The notes under the pieces: generated by a model
What the model was told of the DNA's origin: nothing
Database searches by the model: none
Seen by the model: the letters and a program-made list of their open reading frames with translations, nothing else
Position numbers and translations under genes: made by a program
Shown: one piece after another, positions 27,670 through 35,590 of the stretch
Position numbering within the stretch: position 1 is the stretch's first letter
Layout of the letters: every line of letters begins with the position of its first letter
NCBI GenBank assembly: GCA_031411695.1
Contig: JANOBO010000155.1
Span: forward strand, 1 to 64,000
Source: JAIBCL01 sp031411695
GTDB taxonomy: Bacteria > Verrucomicrobiota > Verrucomicrobiia > Verrucomicrobiales > Verrucomicrobiaceae
Direction of reading: 5' to 3'
DNA length: 64,000 bases

Positions 27670-29529
27670 ATGCAAACCACAACCCTGCCGACCGACGAAC
27701 CCGAATCCCTGCACCGCGCGGTGAGCGAGGCTGTGCGACGGCTGGCAGCGGGCGACATCGTGGCTTTGCCAACAGAGACGGTCTATGGCCTCGCGGCTGA
27801 CGCGCTGGACGCGGACGCGGTCGCAAAGGTGTTCGCGGCAAAGGAGCGGCCGTCGTTTGATCCGCTGATCGTGCATGTGCCCACAAAGCAGGCTGTGCAT
27901 GACGTGGCGGAGATTCCGGAGTCGATCAAGAAAGTGGTGATCCAGCTCATTGAGCGCTTCTGGCCGGGGCCGCTCACGATCGTGCTGCCGAAGAAGGCGT
28001 GCGTGCCGGACATCGTGACCTCGGGTCTGCCGACCGTCGCGGTGCGCATGAGCTCGCATCCCGTTTTCAAGCGCATCAGCCAGGCGCTGGGGAAACCCAT
28101 CGCCGCGCCGAGCGCGAATCGCTTTGGCTCGATCAGTCCGACATCCGCCTCGGCGGTGCAGGCCGAGCTTGATGGCCGCATCCCGCTGATCATTGATGGC
28201 GGCGCATGTTTGCACGGCATCGAATCAACGATCATCAAGATCGAGCCCGGCGGCACGACTTCAGAAAAAGTGGTGCAACCCGCTGGGTTGCCCTCAGAAA
28301 ATGTGGGGCAAGCCGCTGGCTTGCCCGAGTCCGCTGCAACCCAGCGGGTAGCACCACCTTCAAAGCCGCTCATCACCATCCTGCGGCCGGGCCCGATCCT
28401 GCCGGACGATCTCAAGCAATATGGCCGTCTCCAACGCCACCAGAAGCAGCTGACCAACGAGCCGAGCGAGGCACCCGGTCAGCTCGCCTCCCACTACGCG
28501 CCGCGCACACCATTGCGGCTGCTCGAGTCACCGCGAGATTTCATCCCAGAGCCGGGGAAAAAATACGCGCTGCTGAGTTTTTGCGGTGATGCCGACGACG
28601 GCTACGTCGATCTCACAGACTGGGTACAGGTGATGATCCTCAGCCCCGGCAACGGCAAGCTGCCCGAGGCTGCGGTGCGCTTCTTTTATGCTCTGCGCGA
28701 GCTGGACAAATGCGGCGCGGATGAAATCATCGCCGAGCCGCTGCATGAGTTTGGCCTCGGCATTGCGATGATGGACCGGCTGCGCCGAGCGGCGAGCAAA
28801 GTGGGGCAACCCGCCGGGTTGCCCGAATCCACTGCAACCCAGCGGGTTGCACCACTTTCGGCGGACGCGCCGGTTGCACCACCTTTCATTAACCTCTTCA
28901 CGGATGTCTCGTACTTCGATCCGCGCGCAGACATCGAAAACGAAGAGCGCAATCTTCCGCACTGGCGTCAGCCCGGCAAAACCTACTTCGTGACCTACCT
29001 CTTGGGCGATGCGATCCCGCAGGAAAAACTGCGCCTGCTTCAGTCCGAGCGGAAGGCGTGGTTCGACTCTCACACGCAGCCTTGGTCGGACGAGGACCGG
29101 TTGCTCTATCACCAGCTTTTCTCCGCGCGCGTCCAAGACTGGCTCGATGCGGGCTACGGCTCATGCGTTTTGCTCGACGAGAAGGCCGCGCAAATTGTCG
29201 CGGACTCGCTTCGCCACTTTGATGGCCAGCGTTACGACCTGCTAGCGTGGGTGGTGATGCCGAATCACGTTCATGCGCTCGTGACGCCCAAAGATGGCTT
29301 TCATCTCGACCAAATTTTGCACTCCTGGAAATCCTTCACTGCGCATGAGATCAGCAAGCGACTCTCGCGCCACGGCCCGCTCTGGCAGCATGAGGGATAC
29401 GATCACATCGTGCGGAAGCCGGAGGCGCTTTGGGCTATTGCCAAATATATTGCCGACAATCCGAAGAAAGCTGGCATCAGCACGCGGTTCGTCGAGTCAC
29501 GAGTCACGCACACGCAGGATGGACGCTGA
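27670..29529 (+). CDS. Threonylcarbamoyl-AMP synthase (Sua5) fused in frame to a REP-associated tyrosine transposase domain
   Basis: 619 residues in one frame. Residues 1-198 are the YrdC/TsaC domain (ALPTETVYGLAADALDA, SFDPLIVHVP, IAAPSANRFGSISPTSASAV), which makes the TC-AMP used for tRNA t6A37. Residues 200-231 are REP-encoded. About 232-373 is the Sua5 C-terminal domain (GPILPDDLKQYG, GQLASHYAPRTPLRLL, MMDRLRRAAS). About 376-405 are again REP-encoded. About 412-612 is a RAYT: NLPHWRQPGKTYFVTYLLGD, then MPNHVHALVTP with the HUH-type pair H533/H535, LWQHEGYDHIVR, and the likely nucleophile Y593 in YIADNPKKAGI. No separate ATG precedes the RAYT part. Whether the product stays joined is unknown. 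Confidence 0.88.
   Translation: MQTTTLPTDEPESLHRAVSEAVRRLAAGDIVALPTETVYGLAADALDADAVAKVFAAKERPSFDPLIVHVPTKQAVHDVAEIPESIKKVVIQLIERFWPGPLTIVLPKKACVPDIVTSGLPTVAVRMSSHPVFKRISQALGKPIAAPSANRFGSISPTSASAVQAELDGRIPLIIDGGACLHGIESTIIKIEPGGTTSEKVVQPAGLPSENVGQAAGLPESAATQRVAPPSKPLITILRPGPILPDDLKQYGRLQRHQKQLTNEPSEAPGQLASHYAPRTPLRLLESPRDFIPEPGKKYALLSFCGDADDGYVDLTDWVQVMILSPGNGKLPEAAVRFFYALRELDKCGADEIIAEPLHEFGLGIAMMDRLRRAASKVGQPAGLPESTATQRVAPLSADAPVAPPFINLFTDVSYFDPRADIENEERNLPHWRQPGKTYFVTYLLGDAIPQEKLRLLQSERKAWFDSHTQPWSDEDRLLYHQLFSARVQDWLDAGYGSCVLLDEKAAQIVADSLRHFDGQRYDLLAWVVMPNHVHALVTPKDGFHLDQILHSWKSFTAHEISKRLSRHGPLWQHEGYDHIVRKPEALWAIAKYIADNPKKAGISTRFVESRVTHTQDGR
28267..28360 (+). repeat. REP cluster, GTGG family A, in the Sua5 interdomain linker
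   Basis: Three REP units: 28267-28291 and 28298-28324 in direct orientation, and 28336-28360 inverted. The unit is AAAGTGG(T/G) followed by a hairpin such as GCAACCC-GCT-GGGTTGC or GCAAGCC-GCT-GGCTTGC. The stem changes are compensatory, which supports a selected structure. The segment reads SEKVVQPAGLPSENVGQAAG and then LPESAATQRVAPP, without a stop, between the YrdC and Sua5 domains. Confidence 0.88.
28798..28885 (+). repeat. REPIN, GTGG family A, at the Sua5/RAYT junction
   Basis: Direct unit 28798-28822, inverted unit 28834-28858, and a partial inverted unit (CCGGTTGCACCACCTTTC) at 28868-28885. It lies exactly where a normal Sua5 would end (after RLRRAAS) and directly upstream of the RAYT domain. 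It codes for KVGQPAGLPESTATQRVAPL in the same frame as the other copies. Confidence 0.88.
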
Positions 29530-31210
29530 TCCAAAAGTGGGGCAAGCCTCAGAAAAAGTGGGGCAAGCCGCTGGCCTGCCCGAGTCCACTGCAACCCAGC
29601 GGGTAGCACCACATTCGAACTCCCAAGCCCGCTCCACCGGCGTCGTCTCCATCGCGATCCTTTGCAGCCGCGTGCTCGGACTGGTGCGCGACCAGTTGCT
29701 GAACGGCCTCTTTGGTTCCGCGTTCACCGGCGTGTTCAGCATGGCGTTTCGCACCCCGAACATGCTGCGCGATCTCTTTGCCGAGGGCGCGCTTTCCACC
29801 GCGTTCGTCACCACGTTCTCGAAGAAGATGAAGACCGAGGGCGACGCTGCGGCTTGGCAGCTCGGGCGCAAAATGCTCTCACTCTCCGTCTGCTTCATGT
29901 CCATGGTCGCCCTCGCCGGCGTCGTGCTCGCGCCATGGATCTTCCGCCTGCTCACACCCGGCTTCTCCGAGGAGCACAAGATCCTCGGCATCTGGCTCGC
30001 GCAGATCATGTATCCCTTCATCGCCCTCGTCTCCGTCACCGCGCTGGTGATGGGCATGCTGAATGCGAAGAAAGTCTTCTTCATCCCCGCCCTCGCCTCC
30101 GCGTTCTTCAATCTCGGCTGCATCATCGGCGGCGTCACCATCGCATGGGGGATCGATCCCGGCTTCCGCGATGGACATATCACCGAGCGCGGTCTCACCG
30201 GCTTCGCCATCGGCACCCTCATCGGCGGCGTGCTGCAGCTCCTCGTGCAGATCCCGTCGCTGCTGCGTGTCGGCTTCAAATTTGGACTCGACCTCGGATG
30301 GAAGGACTCCGGCGTGCGCGACGTGCTCCGCCTCATGTGGCCCTCGCTCCTCGCCGCCGGCGGCACGCAGATCACCGTGTTCATGAATTCCATCTTCGCC
30401 TCCATGACACCCGGCCACGCATCCTCCGTCGCCTGGCTCGGCAACGCGCAGCGGATGCAGCAGCTCCCGCTCGGCCTCTTCGGCGTCGCCGTCGCCACCG
30501 TCACGCTGCCCATGCTCTCTCGTCTCGCCACCGAGGGCATCACGCCCGCGTTCCGCGCCGCGCTGGCGAAAGGATTGCGCCTCGTGCTCTTCCTCACCCT
30601 GCCCTGCGCGCTCGGCCTCTCGCTGCTCGCGCATGAGATCATCTCCGTCATTTTCGAGCACGGAAAATTTACCGCCGATGACGTGACGCAGACCACCGGC
30701 CCGCTCCAGGCCTACGCCTTCGGCCTTGTCTTTTACTCCGCCGTGAAAGTGCTCCAGCCCGCTTTCTACACCATCGACCGTCGCTTCATCCCCATGATGA
30801 TCAGCATCGGCATCATCATCTTCAATCTCGTCGCAAACTACACGACCGTGATCGTGCTCGGCTGGGATCACAACGCCCTCGCCTGGGCCACCGCCATCGG
30901 TCTCGTGCTCAACTTCACCACGCTTTACCTCTGCATGAGGAAATTCGCCAGCGGCCTCGAAACACGCACGCTCACTACCGCGCTGCTGCGGCTCGTCATT
31001 GCCGTCGCGCTCATGGCCGCCGTCTGCGTCGCCGCGCGCATGACAATCATGGCCGACTGGTCGCACCTCAGCCTGCTCATGCGCATAGGCACTCTCGGCG
31101 TCACCATCGCCGCCTCGGCGGCCGTGTATTTTTTCGCCACTGCTAAGCTCGGCATCGAGGAGTCGGGCGAGTTCCTGTCATTGCTCGGCAAGCGCTTCGG
31201 TCGTAAATAG
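29519..31210 (+). CDS. murJ: Lipid II flippase MurJ with a REP-encoded N-terminus
   Basis: 563 residues from the ATG at 29519, which overlaps the end of the Sua5-RAYT gene by 11 bases. From about residue 40 it is a MATE/MOP-fold MurJ with 13-14 membrane segments (STGVVSIAILCSRVLGLVRD, FRTPNMLRDLFAEGALSTAF, VFMNSIFAS, NAQRMQQLPLGLFGVAVAT). MurJ flips the peptidoglycan precursor across the inner membrane. Residues 5-33 (PKVGQASEKVGQAAGLPEST and onwards) come from a REP pair, so the ancestral start was probably replaced or extended by the insertion. The exact start is uncertain. Confidence 0.9.
   Translation: MDADPKVGQASEKVGQAAGLPESTATQRVAPHSNSQARSTGVVSIAILCSRVLGLVRDQLLNGLFGSAFTGVFSMAFRTPNMLRDLFAEGALSTAFVTTFSKKMKTEGDAAAWQLGRKMLSLSVCFMSMVALAGVVLAPWIFRLLTPGFSEEHKILGIWLAQIMYPFIALVSVTALVMGMLNAKKVFFIPALASAFFNLGCIIGGVTIAWGIDPGFRDGHITERGLTGFAIGTLIGGVLQLLVQIPSLLRVGFKFGLDLGWKDSGVRDVLRLMWPSLLAAGGTQITVFMNSIFASMTPGHASSVAWLGNAQRMQQLPLGLFGVAVATVTLPMLSRLATEGITPAFRAALAKGLRLVLFLTLPCALGLSLLAHEIISVIFEHGKFTADDVTQTTGPLQAYAFGLVFYSAVKVLQPAFYTIDRRFIPMMISIGIIIFNLVANYTTVIVLGWDHNALAWATAIGLVLNFTTLYLCMRKFASGLETRTLTTALLRLVIAVALMAAVCVAARMTIMADWSHLSLLMRIGTLGVTIAASAAVYFFATAKLGIEESGEFLSLLGKRFGRK
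29534..29615 (+). repeat. REPIN, GTGG family A, at the 5' end of murJ
   Basis: A truncated direct unit (from 29534), a full direct unit 29555-29579 and an inverted unit 29591-29615. With the copy at 28798-28885 it brackets the RAYT domain, the arrangement expected of a RAYT locus and its REPs. It is read in the same frame (KVGQAAGL...ATQRVAP) as in sua5 and panC. Confidence 0.88.
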
Positions 31211-31222
31211 TGCGCGACTTTT

Positions 31223-31822
31223 ATGAACCGCCATCGCCCCTGGCTCATCGCACTCACCGCACTCGTTCCGTTGTGGTTGGCCGTCGCCGTCGTGCAGCAC
31301 CTGACGGACGACGACATCTCATCACCCGAGGAGACGATTGCCATCCTGGCCGATGCGCCCTGGCTGCACCCAGAAGCAGGGGCGGCATCCATCACGGCAC
31401 GGGCCGCCCACATCGAGCTGGCGATCAAGAACATGAACCTGCTGAACTTCGAGCAGCGTCGCGAGGTGCGTGAAACCGGCGCGGACACGCTGAAGCAGTT
31501 CTTCGACTCGCTGACGCCGGAGGAGCGGAAAGTCTATGTGGACCGCACCGTGCAAAAGGCTTTCGACGCGGTGATCAAAGGCTTCAAGGCGATGGCACCC
31601 GCCGAGAGAAAAGACATGGTGAACCGCGTGCGCCGCGGCATCCGCCCAAACCGCACCGGACCCGACGCGCAGAAGATCGCGGATGAAGATCAGAAGATGT
31701 TCGACGAGTTCATCGACCTCGGCATCGAGGACTATCTGAAGAACGCGAGCACCGAAGAGAAGATGAAACTCGCGCCAGCAATCGAAGACATGCAGACACG
31801 AATCCGAGGCATTGGCCGGTGA
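31223..31822 (+). CDS. Membrane-anchored hypothetical protein
   Basis: 199 residues with an N-terminal anchor or signal (RPWLIALTALVPLWLAVAVV). The rest is a charged helical domain (FFDSLTPEERKVYVDRTVQK, MAPAERKDMVNRVRRGIR, EDQKMFDEFIDLGIEDYL), probably helical hairpins in the periplasm. No family recognised. It follows murJ by 12 bases and is likely co-transcribed. Confidence 0.6.
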   Translation: MNRHRPWLIALTALVPLWLAVAVVQHLTDDDISSPEETIAILADAPWLHPEAGAASITARAAHIELAIKNMNLLNFEQRREVRETGADTLKQFFDSLTPEERKVYVDRTVQKAFDAVIKGFKAMAPAERKDMVNRVRRGIRPNRTGPDAQKIADEDQKMFDEFIDLGIEDYLKNASTEEKMKLAPAIEDMQTRIRGIGR

Positions 31823-31826
31823 ACGA

Positions 31827-31886
31827 AAAGGTGGTGCAATCCGCTGCATTGCACTCTTAATGGCAAGCCAGCGGCATTTGCCACTT
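31827..31886 (+). repeat. REPIN, GTGG family A, diverged intergenic copy
   Basis: The left unit 31827-31852 (AAAGGTGGTGCAAT...CATTGC) and inverted right unit 31862-31886 (GGCAAGCCAGCGG...CCACTT) keep the GTGG motif and hairpin, but with more substitutions and a one-base insertion in the tetranucleotide region. It lies 5 bases after the hypothetical gene. Confidence 0.75.
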
Positions 31887-31998
31887 ATGGCCCTCATCGA
31901 TATTCAGCGTTCCCGGTCATGACACCGAGGGAGCGAAGCGGTCCCAAGGCTAGGAGAATCCATTTGCTGATGAGGAGCGGACGTGATTGCTTCGCATC

Positions 31999-32322
31999 AT
32001 GGTTTCAATGGAGGACATCCAGCGCTACTGCAATGAGATTGCCGAAGCGTTCAAGCCGCAGAAGATCATCCTCTTCGGCTCTCACGCCTATGGGCGGCCG
32101 CACCGTGATTCCGATGTCGATGTGCTGGTGGTCATGCCTGAACATCGGCGTGCGGGGTATCACACCGTCATCAAGATCCGCGAAAAAGTTCGAGGACGCT
32201 TTCCCGTGGACCTTCTCGTGCGTGGCAGCCGCGACATCGCGCGCCGAGTCGAGGATCGTGAGTCGTTCATCCTCGACATCACAGAGAACGGGAGGGTCAT
32301 GTATGAGGCGGGCCACGCATGA
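31999..32322 (+). CDS. MNT-type nucleotidyltransferase domain protein (antitoxin MntA-like)
   Basis: 107 residues from the ATG at 31999 (an ATG at 32008 is also possible). The minimal nucleotidyltransferase motif is IILFGSHAYGR followed by HRDSDVDVLVV, with the third carboxylate in FPVDLLVR. It overlaps the HEPN gene by 20 bases. In HEPN/MNT systems the MNT protein neutralises the HEPN ribonuclease, in known cases by adding AMP to it. Confidence 0.85.
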   Translation: MVSMEDIQRYCNEIAEAFKPQKIILFGSHAYGRPHRDSDVDVLVVMPEHRRAGYHTVIKIREKVRGRFPVDLLVRGSRDIARRVEDRESFILDITENGRVMYEAGHA

Positions 32323-32683
32323 GTGGATCAAAAAGGCGGAGGAGGATTTTCAGGCTGCTCTGGTGCTCTCGCGACAACGGAAGACGCCACTGCGTGACGC
32401 TGTCTGCTTTCACTGTCAGCAGAGCGCCGAGAAGTATCTCAAAGCGAGGCGGGAAGAAGCTGGGGTGCGCATCCCAAAAACACATGACCTTGAAGATTTG
32501 CTGAACCTCGCGACTCCTTTTGAGCCCCTGTGGACGGCGCTCGCACCTCCGCTCCGAAGACTCACGCCTTTTGGCGTGAAAATTCGTTATCCCGGCAATG
32601 AGGCCACTGACTCGCAGGTGAAAATGTCGACGCAGGACGTAAAGGTGGTCCGCAAAGAAGTCCGATTTGCCCTTGGACTCTGA
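32303..32683 (+). CDS. HEPN-domain protein (toxin partner of MNT)
   Basis: 126 residues from the ATG at 32303, too far inside the longer open frame to be its main start. The HEPN pattern is WIKKAEEDFQAALVLSRQRK, then R31-D-A-V-C-F-H37 and CQQSAEKYLKA, giving an Arg-x5-His arrangement (Rx4-6H class). The C-terminal part (THDLEDLLNL, IRYPGNEATDSQV) is the usual HEPN tail. Predicted ribonuclease toxin. It is coupled to the upstream MNT gene by a 20-base overlap. Confidence 0.85.
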   Translation: MRRATHEWIKKAEEDFQAALVLSRQRKTPLRDAVCFHCQQSAEKYLKARREEAGVRIPKTHDLEDLLNLATPFEPLWTALAPPLRRLTPFGVKIRYPGNEATDSQVKMSTQDVKVVRKEVRFALGL

Positions 32684-32692
32684 GAATCACCC

Positions 32693-33589
32693 ATGGCCCT
32701 CATCGAAGTACAACACCTCACGAAAAGCTGGCGCAAAGAAAAGCCGGCGCTGGATGACGTTAGTTTTGAGGTCGGGTACGGGCAGATCGTCGGGCTGCTC
32801 GGGCACAATGGCGCGGGGAAGAGCACGGTGCTCGGCATCACGCTCGGCATGGTGCGGCCCGACGGCGGCGAGGTGCGGATCGGCGGGCACTCGGTGCAGC
32901 AGCATCGCGCGCGGGCGCTGCAACAGATCGGCGCGATCTTTGAGGCACCGGTGTTCTATGACTACCTGACGGGCTGGCAGAATCTGCGCGTGCTGTGCTC
33001 GCTCTCCGGCTATTGGGATGAGAAAGAGGCGAAGCGCGTGCTGAAGCTGGTGAACCTCCACGACCGCGCGGACAACCAAACCTCCACCTACAGCCACGGC
33101 ATGAAGCAGCGGCTCGCGCTCGCACAGGCGCTGCTGCCGCGGCCGAAATGCCTGCTGCTCGACGAGCCGACCGACGGCCTCGACCCCGAGGGCATCCGCG
33201 AGTTCCGCGAGTTCGTGATGAAGCTGCGAACCGACTTCGGCATGACCATCCTGCTAAACTCACACCTTCTCGCCGAGGTCGAGCTCATGTGCGACCGATG
33301 CGTGATCCTCAAGGAAGGCCGCAAGATCTACGAAGGCCCCGTGCCGTCGAAAGGCGACACGCAGAACCGCTACCAACTGCAGACGGCCGATCTAGAGATT
33401 GCGCGCGGCATCGCCGCGCGAGCCGGGGCCACCATCCACCCGGACAACACGGTGGAGCTGCCTCCCGACATTCTCGGCCACGAGTTCGTAAAGCGTCTGG
33501 TCGATGCAGGCGCGCGCGTGGATGGCTGGCACGCCGAGAAGAAAACCCTCGAGGACTGCTACCTCGAGCTCACCAGCGCCCCGCGATGA
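32693..33589 (+). CDS. ABC transporter ATP-binding protein
   Basis: 298 residues. The Walker A is GHNGAGKST, the signature YSHGMKQRL and the Walker B LLLDEPTDGLDP; LNSHLLAEVE carries the switch His. The C-terminal 70 residues after the ATPase core (YQLQTADLEIARGIAARAG...) resemble the extension of CcmA/DrrA-like exporters. The stop overlaps the permease ATG by 4 bases. Cargo unknown. Confidence 0.9.
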   Translation: MALIEVQHLTKSWRKEKPALDDVSFEVGYGQIVGLLGHNGAGKSTVLGITLGMVRPDGGEVRIGGHSVQQHRARALQQIGAIFEAPVFYDYLTGWQNLRVLCSLSGYWDEKEAKRVLKLVNLHDRADNQTSTYSHGMKQRLALAQALLPRPKCLLLDEPTDGLDPEGIREFREFVMKLRTDFGMTILLNSHLLAEVELMCDRCVILKEGRKIYEGPVPSKGDTQNRYQLQTADLEIARGIAARAGATIHPDNTVELPPDILGHEFVKRLVDAGARVDGWHAEKKTLEDCYLELTSAPR

Positions 33590-34434
33590 AGCTCCTCCTT
33601 TGGCAATTTTACGCGGAGTGGCTGAAACTGCTGAGGCGGAAGCGCACCTACATCGGGTTCGGCGCGTTCATCGCGATGGAGCTGGTGATCCTCGTGGTAT
33701 TTCAGAGACAAGGACCGGAGGGGTTTTATCGGAGGATGATCTCGCGGCAAGGCGGCTTGTTTGAGAACTACTTTTCGGGACTGACCCTTGGCTTCATCGT
33801 GCTGGCTTTTTCGGCCGCTCTCCTTGGCTCCATTTACCTCGCGCTCGTGTCGGGCGACATCGTGGCTAAGGAAAGCGAAGATGGCAATCTACGCCTGCTG
33901 CTCGCCAGACCTGTGAGCCGTGTGCGTCTGCTGGCCGTGAAATATGCCACCTGCTCGTGCTATGCCTGGCTGCTGATCCAGTTCATCGCGTGGTCGGCGT
34001 TTCTGCTCGGCGTGAGCGTGCGCGGCTGGGGCGGAGGGATGTTTGTGTTCGCCCCTGAGCAAGGTCTGGCGGAGTTGTGGGATTGGCACGAGGGTCTGCG
34101 GCGGTATGCGCTTTGCTCCGTGTTTCTCGGCTTGAGCATGACGACGGTCAGCTCGGTGGCTTTCTTTTTCTCCTGCTTCCGCATCAAGCCGGCGGCCGCG
34201 ACCATCACCGCGCTTTCCTACATGCTGATCGACACGATCCTCATGCGCACGAATCTGCTGCACAGCTATGAGTATCTGCTCATCACACCGTATCTCGAAA
34301 CATGGATGCGCATGTTTCTCGATCCGATCCCGTGGGCGCTCGTGATGCGGAACTACACCATCATCGGGGCCGTGAACTTGAGCTTGTTTGTGCTGGGCGC
34401 GGCTTGGTTTCAGACTCGGGATCTGAAATCGTGA
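33586..34434 (+). CDS. ABC-2 type permease
   Basis: 282 residues from the ATG at 33586; the longer upstream frame is antisense-like sequence inside the ATPase gene. Six membrane segments. The conserved GDIVAKESEDGNLRLLLARP followed by VSR is the hallmark of ABC-2 (NosY/GldF-type) permeases. It forms an exporter with the preceding ATPase. Confidence 0.88.
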   Translation: MKLLLWQFYAEWLKLLRRKRTYIGFGAFIAMELVILVVFQRQGPEGFYRRMISRQGGLFENYFSGLTLGFIVLAFSAALLGSIYLALVSGDIVAKESEDGNLRLLLARPVSRVRLLAVKYATCSCYAWLLIQFIAWSAFLLGVSVRGWGGGMFVFAPEQGLAELWDWHEGLRRYALCSVFLGLSMTTVSSVAFFFSCFRIKPAAATITALSYMLIDTILMRTNLLHSYEYLLITPYLETWMRMFLDPIPWALVMRNYTIIGAVNLSLFVLGAAWFQTRDLKS

Positions 34435-34441
34435 GCGCGTG

Positions 34442-34542
34442 AAAGTAGTCCAGGCACTCCGTGACTGGTGTGATCAGGTCCGCGTAGCATCATAGCTGCT
34501 ACGAACCGGCTCCAGTCCCGCCGAGCGGGACTGGACTACTTT
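34442..34542 (+). repeat. REPIN, GTAG family B, intergenic full-length copy
   Basis: AAAGTAGTCCAG at 34442-34453 and CTGGACTACTTT at 34531-34542 are perfect inverted ends. Each is followed inward by a hairpin (CCAGGCAC-TCC-GTGACTGG on the left; CCAGTCCCGC-CGA-GCGGGACTGG on the right). The spacer runs about 34471-34508. It lies between the ABC permease and panC and is the intact model for the copy inside the methyltransferase gene. Confidence 0.88.
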
Positions 34543-34633
34543 GCGGAGCGCCAGCGGCCAAAGGCTGGAAGCCTCTTACCCTTGAGCGTCCGGAGTTCGA
34601 TCCTCCGGTTGCGTTCTTGCGGACGTTGCTAGG

Positions 34634-35590
34634 ATGATTCGCATGAGGTTGATCGAAACGGTGACGGCGCTGCGCGAGTGGCGGTGTGAGAATGCGGCGC
34701 GCGTCTTCTTCGTGCCAACGATGGGCGCGCTGCACGAAGGGCACGCGGCGCTGGTGCGTGAGGCGCGGCGGATGGCTGGCGAGGACGGCCGTGTGGCGGT
34801 CAGCATCTTTGTGAACCCGCTGCAGTTCGGGCCAAATGAGGATCTGGATCGTTACCCGCGCACGCTGGAGGCTGATCTCGCGATGTGCGAGGCGGCGGGT
34901 GCGGACATGGTTTTCGCGCCGCCAGTTCGAGAAGTGTATTTTGAGAACAGGTCGATCCACATCGCCGAGTCGAGCCTGTCGCACGTCCTGTGCGGCGCGA
35001 GCAGGCCCGGACACTTCGACGGCGTGTGCACAGTGGTGGCAAAGCTGTTCAATCTCGTGCAACCGGATGACGCGGTCTTCGGCAAGAAGGACTACCAGCA
35101 GCTCTCGATCATCCGAAGGCTGCTGCGTGATCTGAATTTTCCGGTCGAGATCCACGGCCTGGAGACGGTGCGCGAGGCTGATGGGCTGGCGATGAGTTCG
35201 CGGAATCGTTACTTGAATGCTGACGAGCGTGCGCAGGCACCGACGTTGCGGCGTGCTTTGATCGCGGCGCGTGAAGCGTGGCTCGGCGGTGCGGAGGATG
35301 CGCGGGAGCTTGAGAAGATCGTCCGAGATGAAATCGCGGCGCACTCTCCACTTGGGAGGATCGACTATGTCTCGTGTGTCGATGCGGGTTCGCTCCGCGA
35401 ACTAAAAGTGGTGCAAGCCGCTGGCTTGCAGCCGTCAGTGAAGGGCACAGCCAAACCCGATGGACTCCCTCCTGCAACCCAGCGGGTTGCACCACTTTTC
35501 GCAACCGAGCCGGTTGCATCACTTTTGGCGGGGGCGGTCTTTTTTGGTGCGACACGGCTGATCGACAACATCGAGCTGCGGCATCAATAA
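34634..35590 (+). CDS. panC: Pantothenate synthetase with an in-frame REP insert
   Basis: 318 residues against about 280 in typical PanC. Family motifs: FVPTMGALHEGH (H34, H37), SIFVNPLQFGPNEDLDRYPR, RPGHFDGVCTVVAKLFNLV, FGKKDYQQL, MSSRNRYL. It joins pantoate and beta-alanine using ATP. Residues about 258-298 (KVVQAAGLQPS ... ATQRVAPLFATEPVASL) are REP-encoded. They separate DYVSCVDAGSLREL from the last strand region LAGAVFFGATRLIDNIEL, which aligns with the normal C-terminus. The insert is therefore in a surface loop region and the enzyme may remain active. An alternative ATG is at 34643. Confidence 0.9.
   Translation: MIRMRLIETVTALREWRCENAARVFFVPTMGALHEGHAALVREARRMAGEDGRVAVSIFVNPLQFGPNEDLDRYPRTLEADLAMCEAAGADMVFAPPVREVYFENRSIHIAESSLSHVLCGASRPGHFDGVCTVVAKLFNLVQPDDAVFGKKDYQQLSIIRRLLRDLNFPVEIHGLETVREADGLAMSSRNRYLNADERAQAPTLRRALIAAREAWLGGAEDARELEKIVRDEIAAHSPLGRIDYVSCVDAGSLRELKVVQAAGLQPSVKGTAKPDGLPPATQRVAPLFATEPVASLLAGAVFFGATRLIDNIELRHQ
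35405..35525 (+). repeat. REPIN plus extra REP, GTGG family A, inside panC
   Basis: Direct unit 35405-35429, inverted unit 35474-35498 and a second inverted unit 35501-35525 (hairpin GCAACCG-AGC-CGGTTGC). The stem of the last unit differs from the others but keeps pairing. The whole 121-base block is open in the panC frame. Confidence 0.88.
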
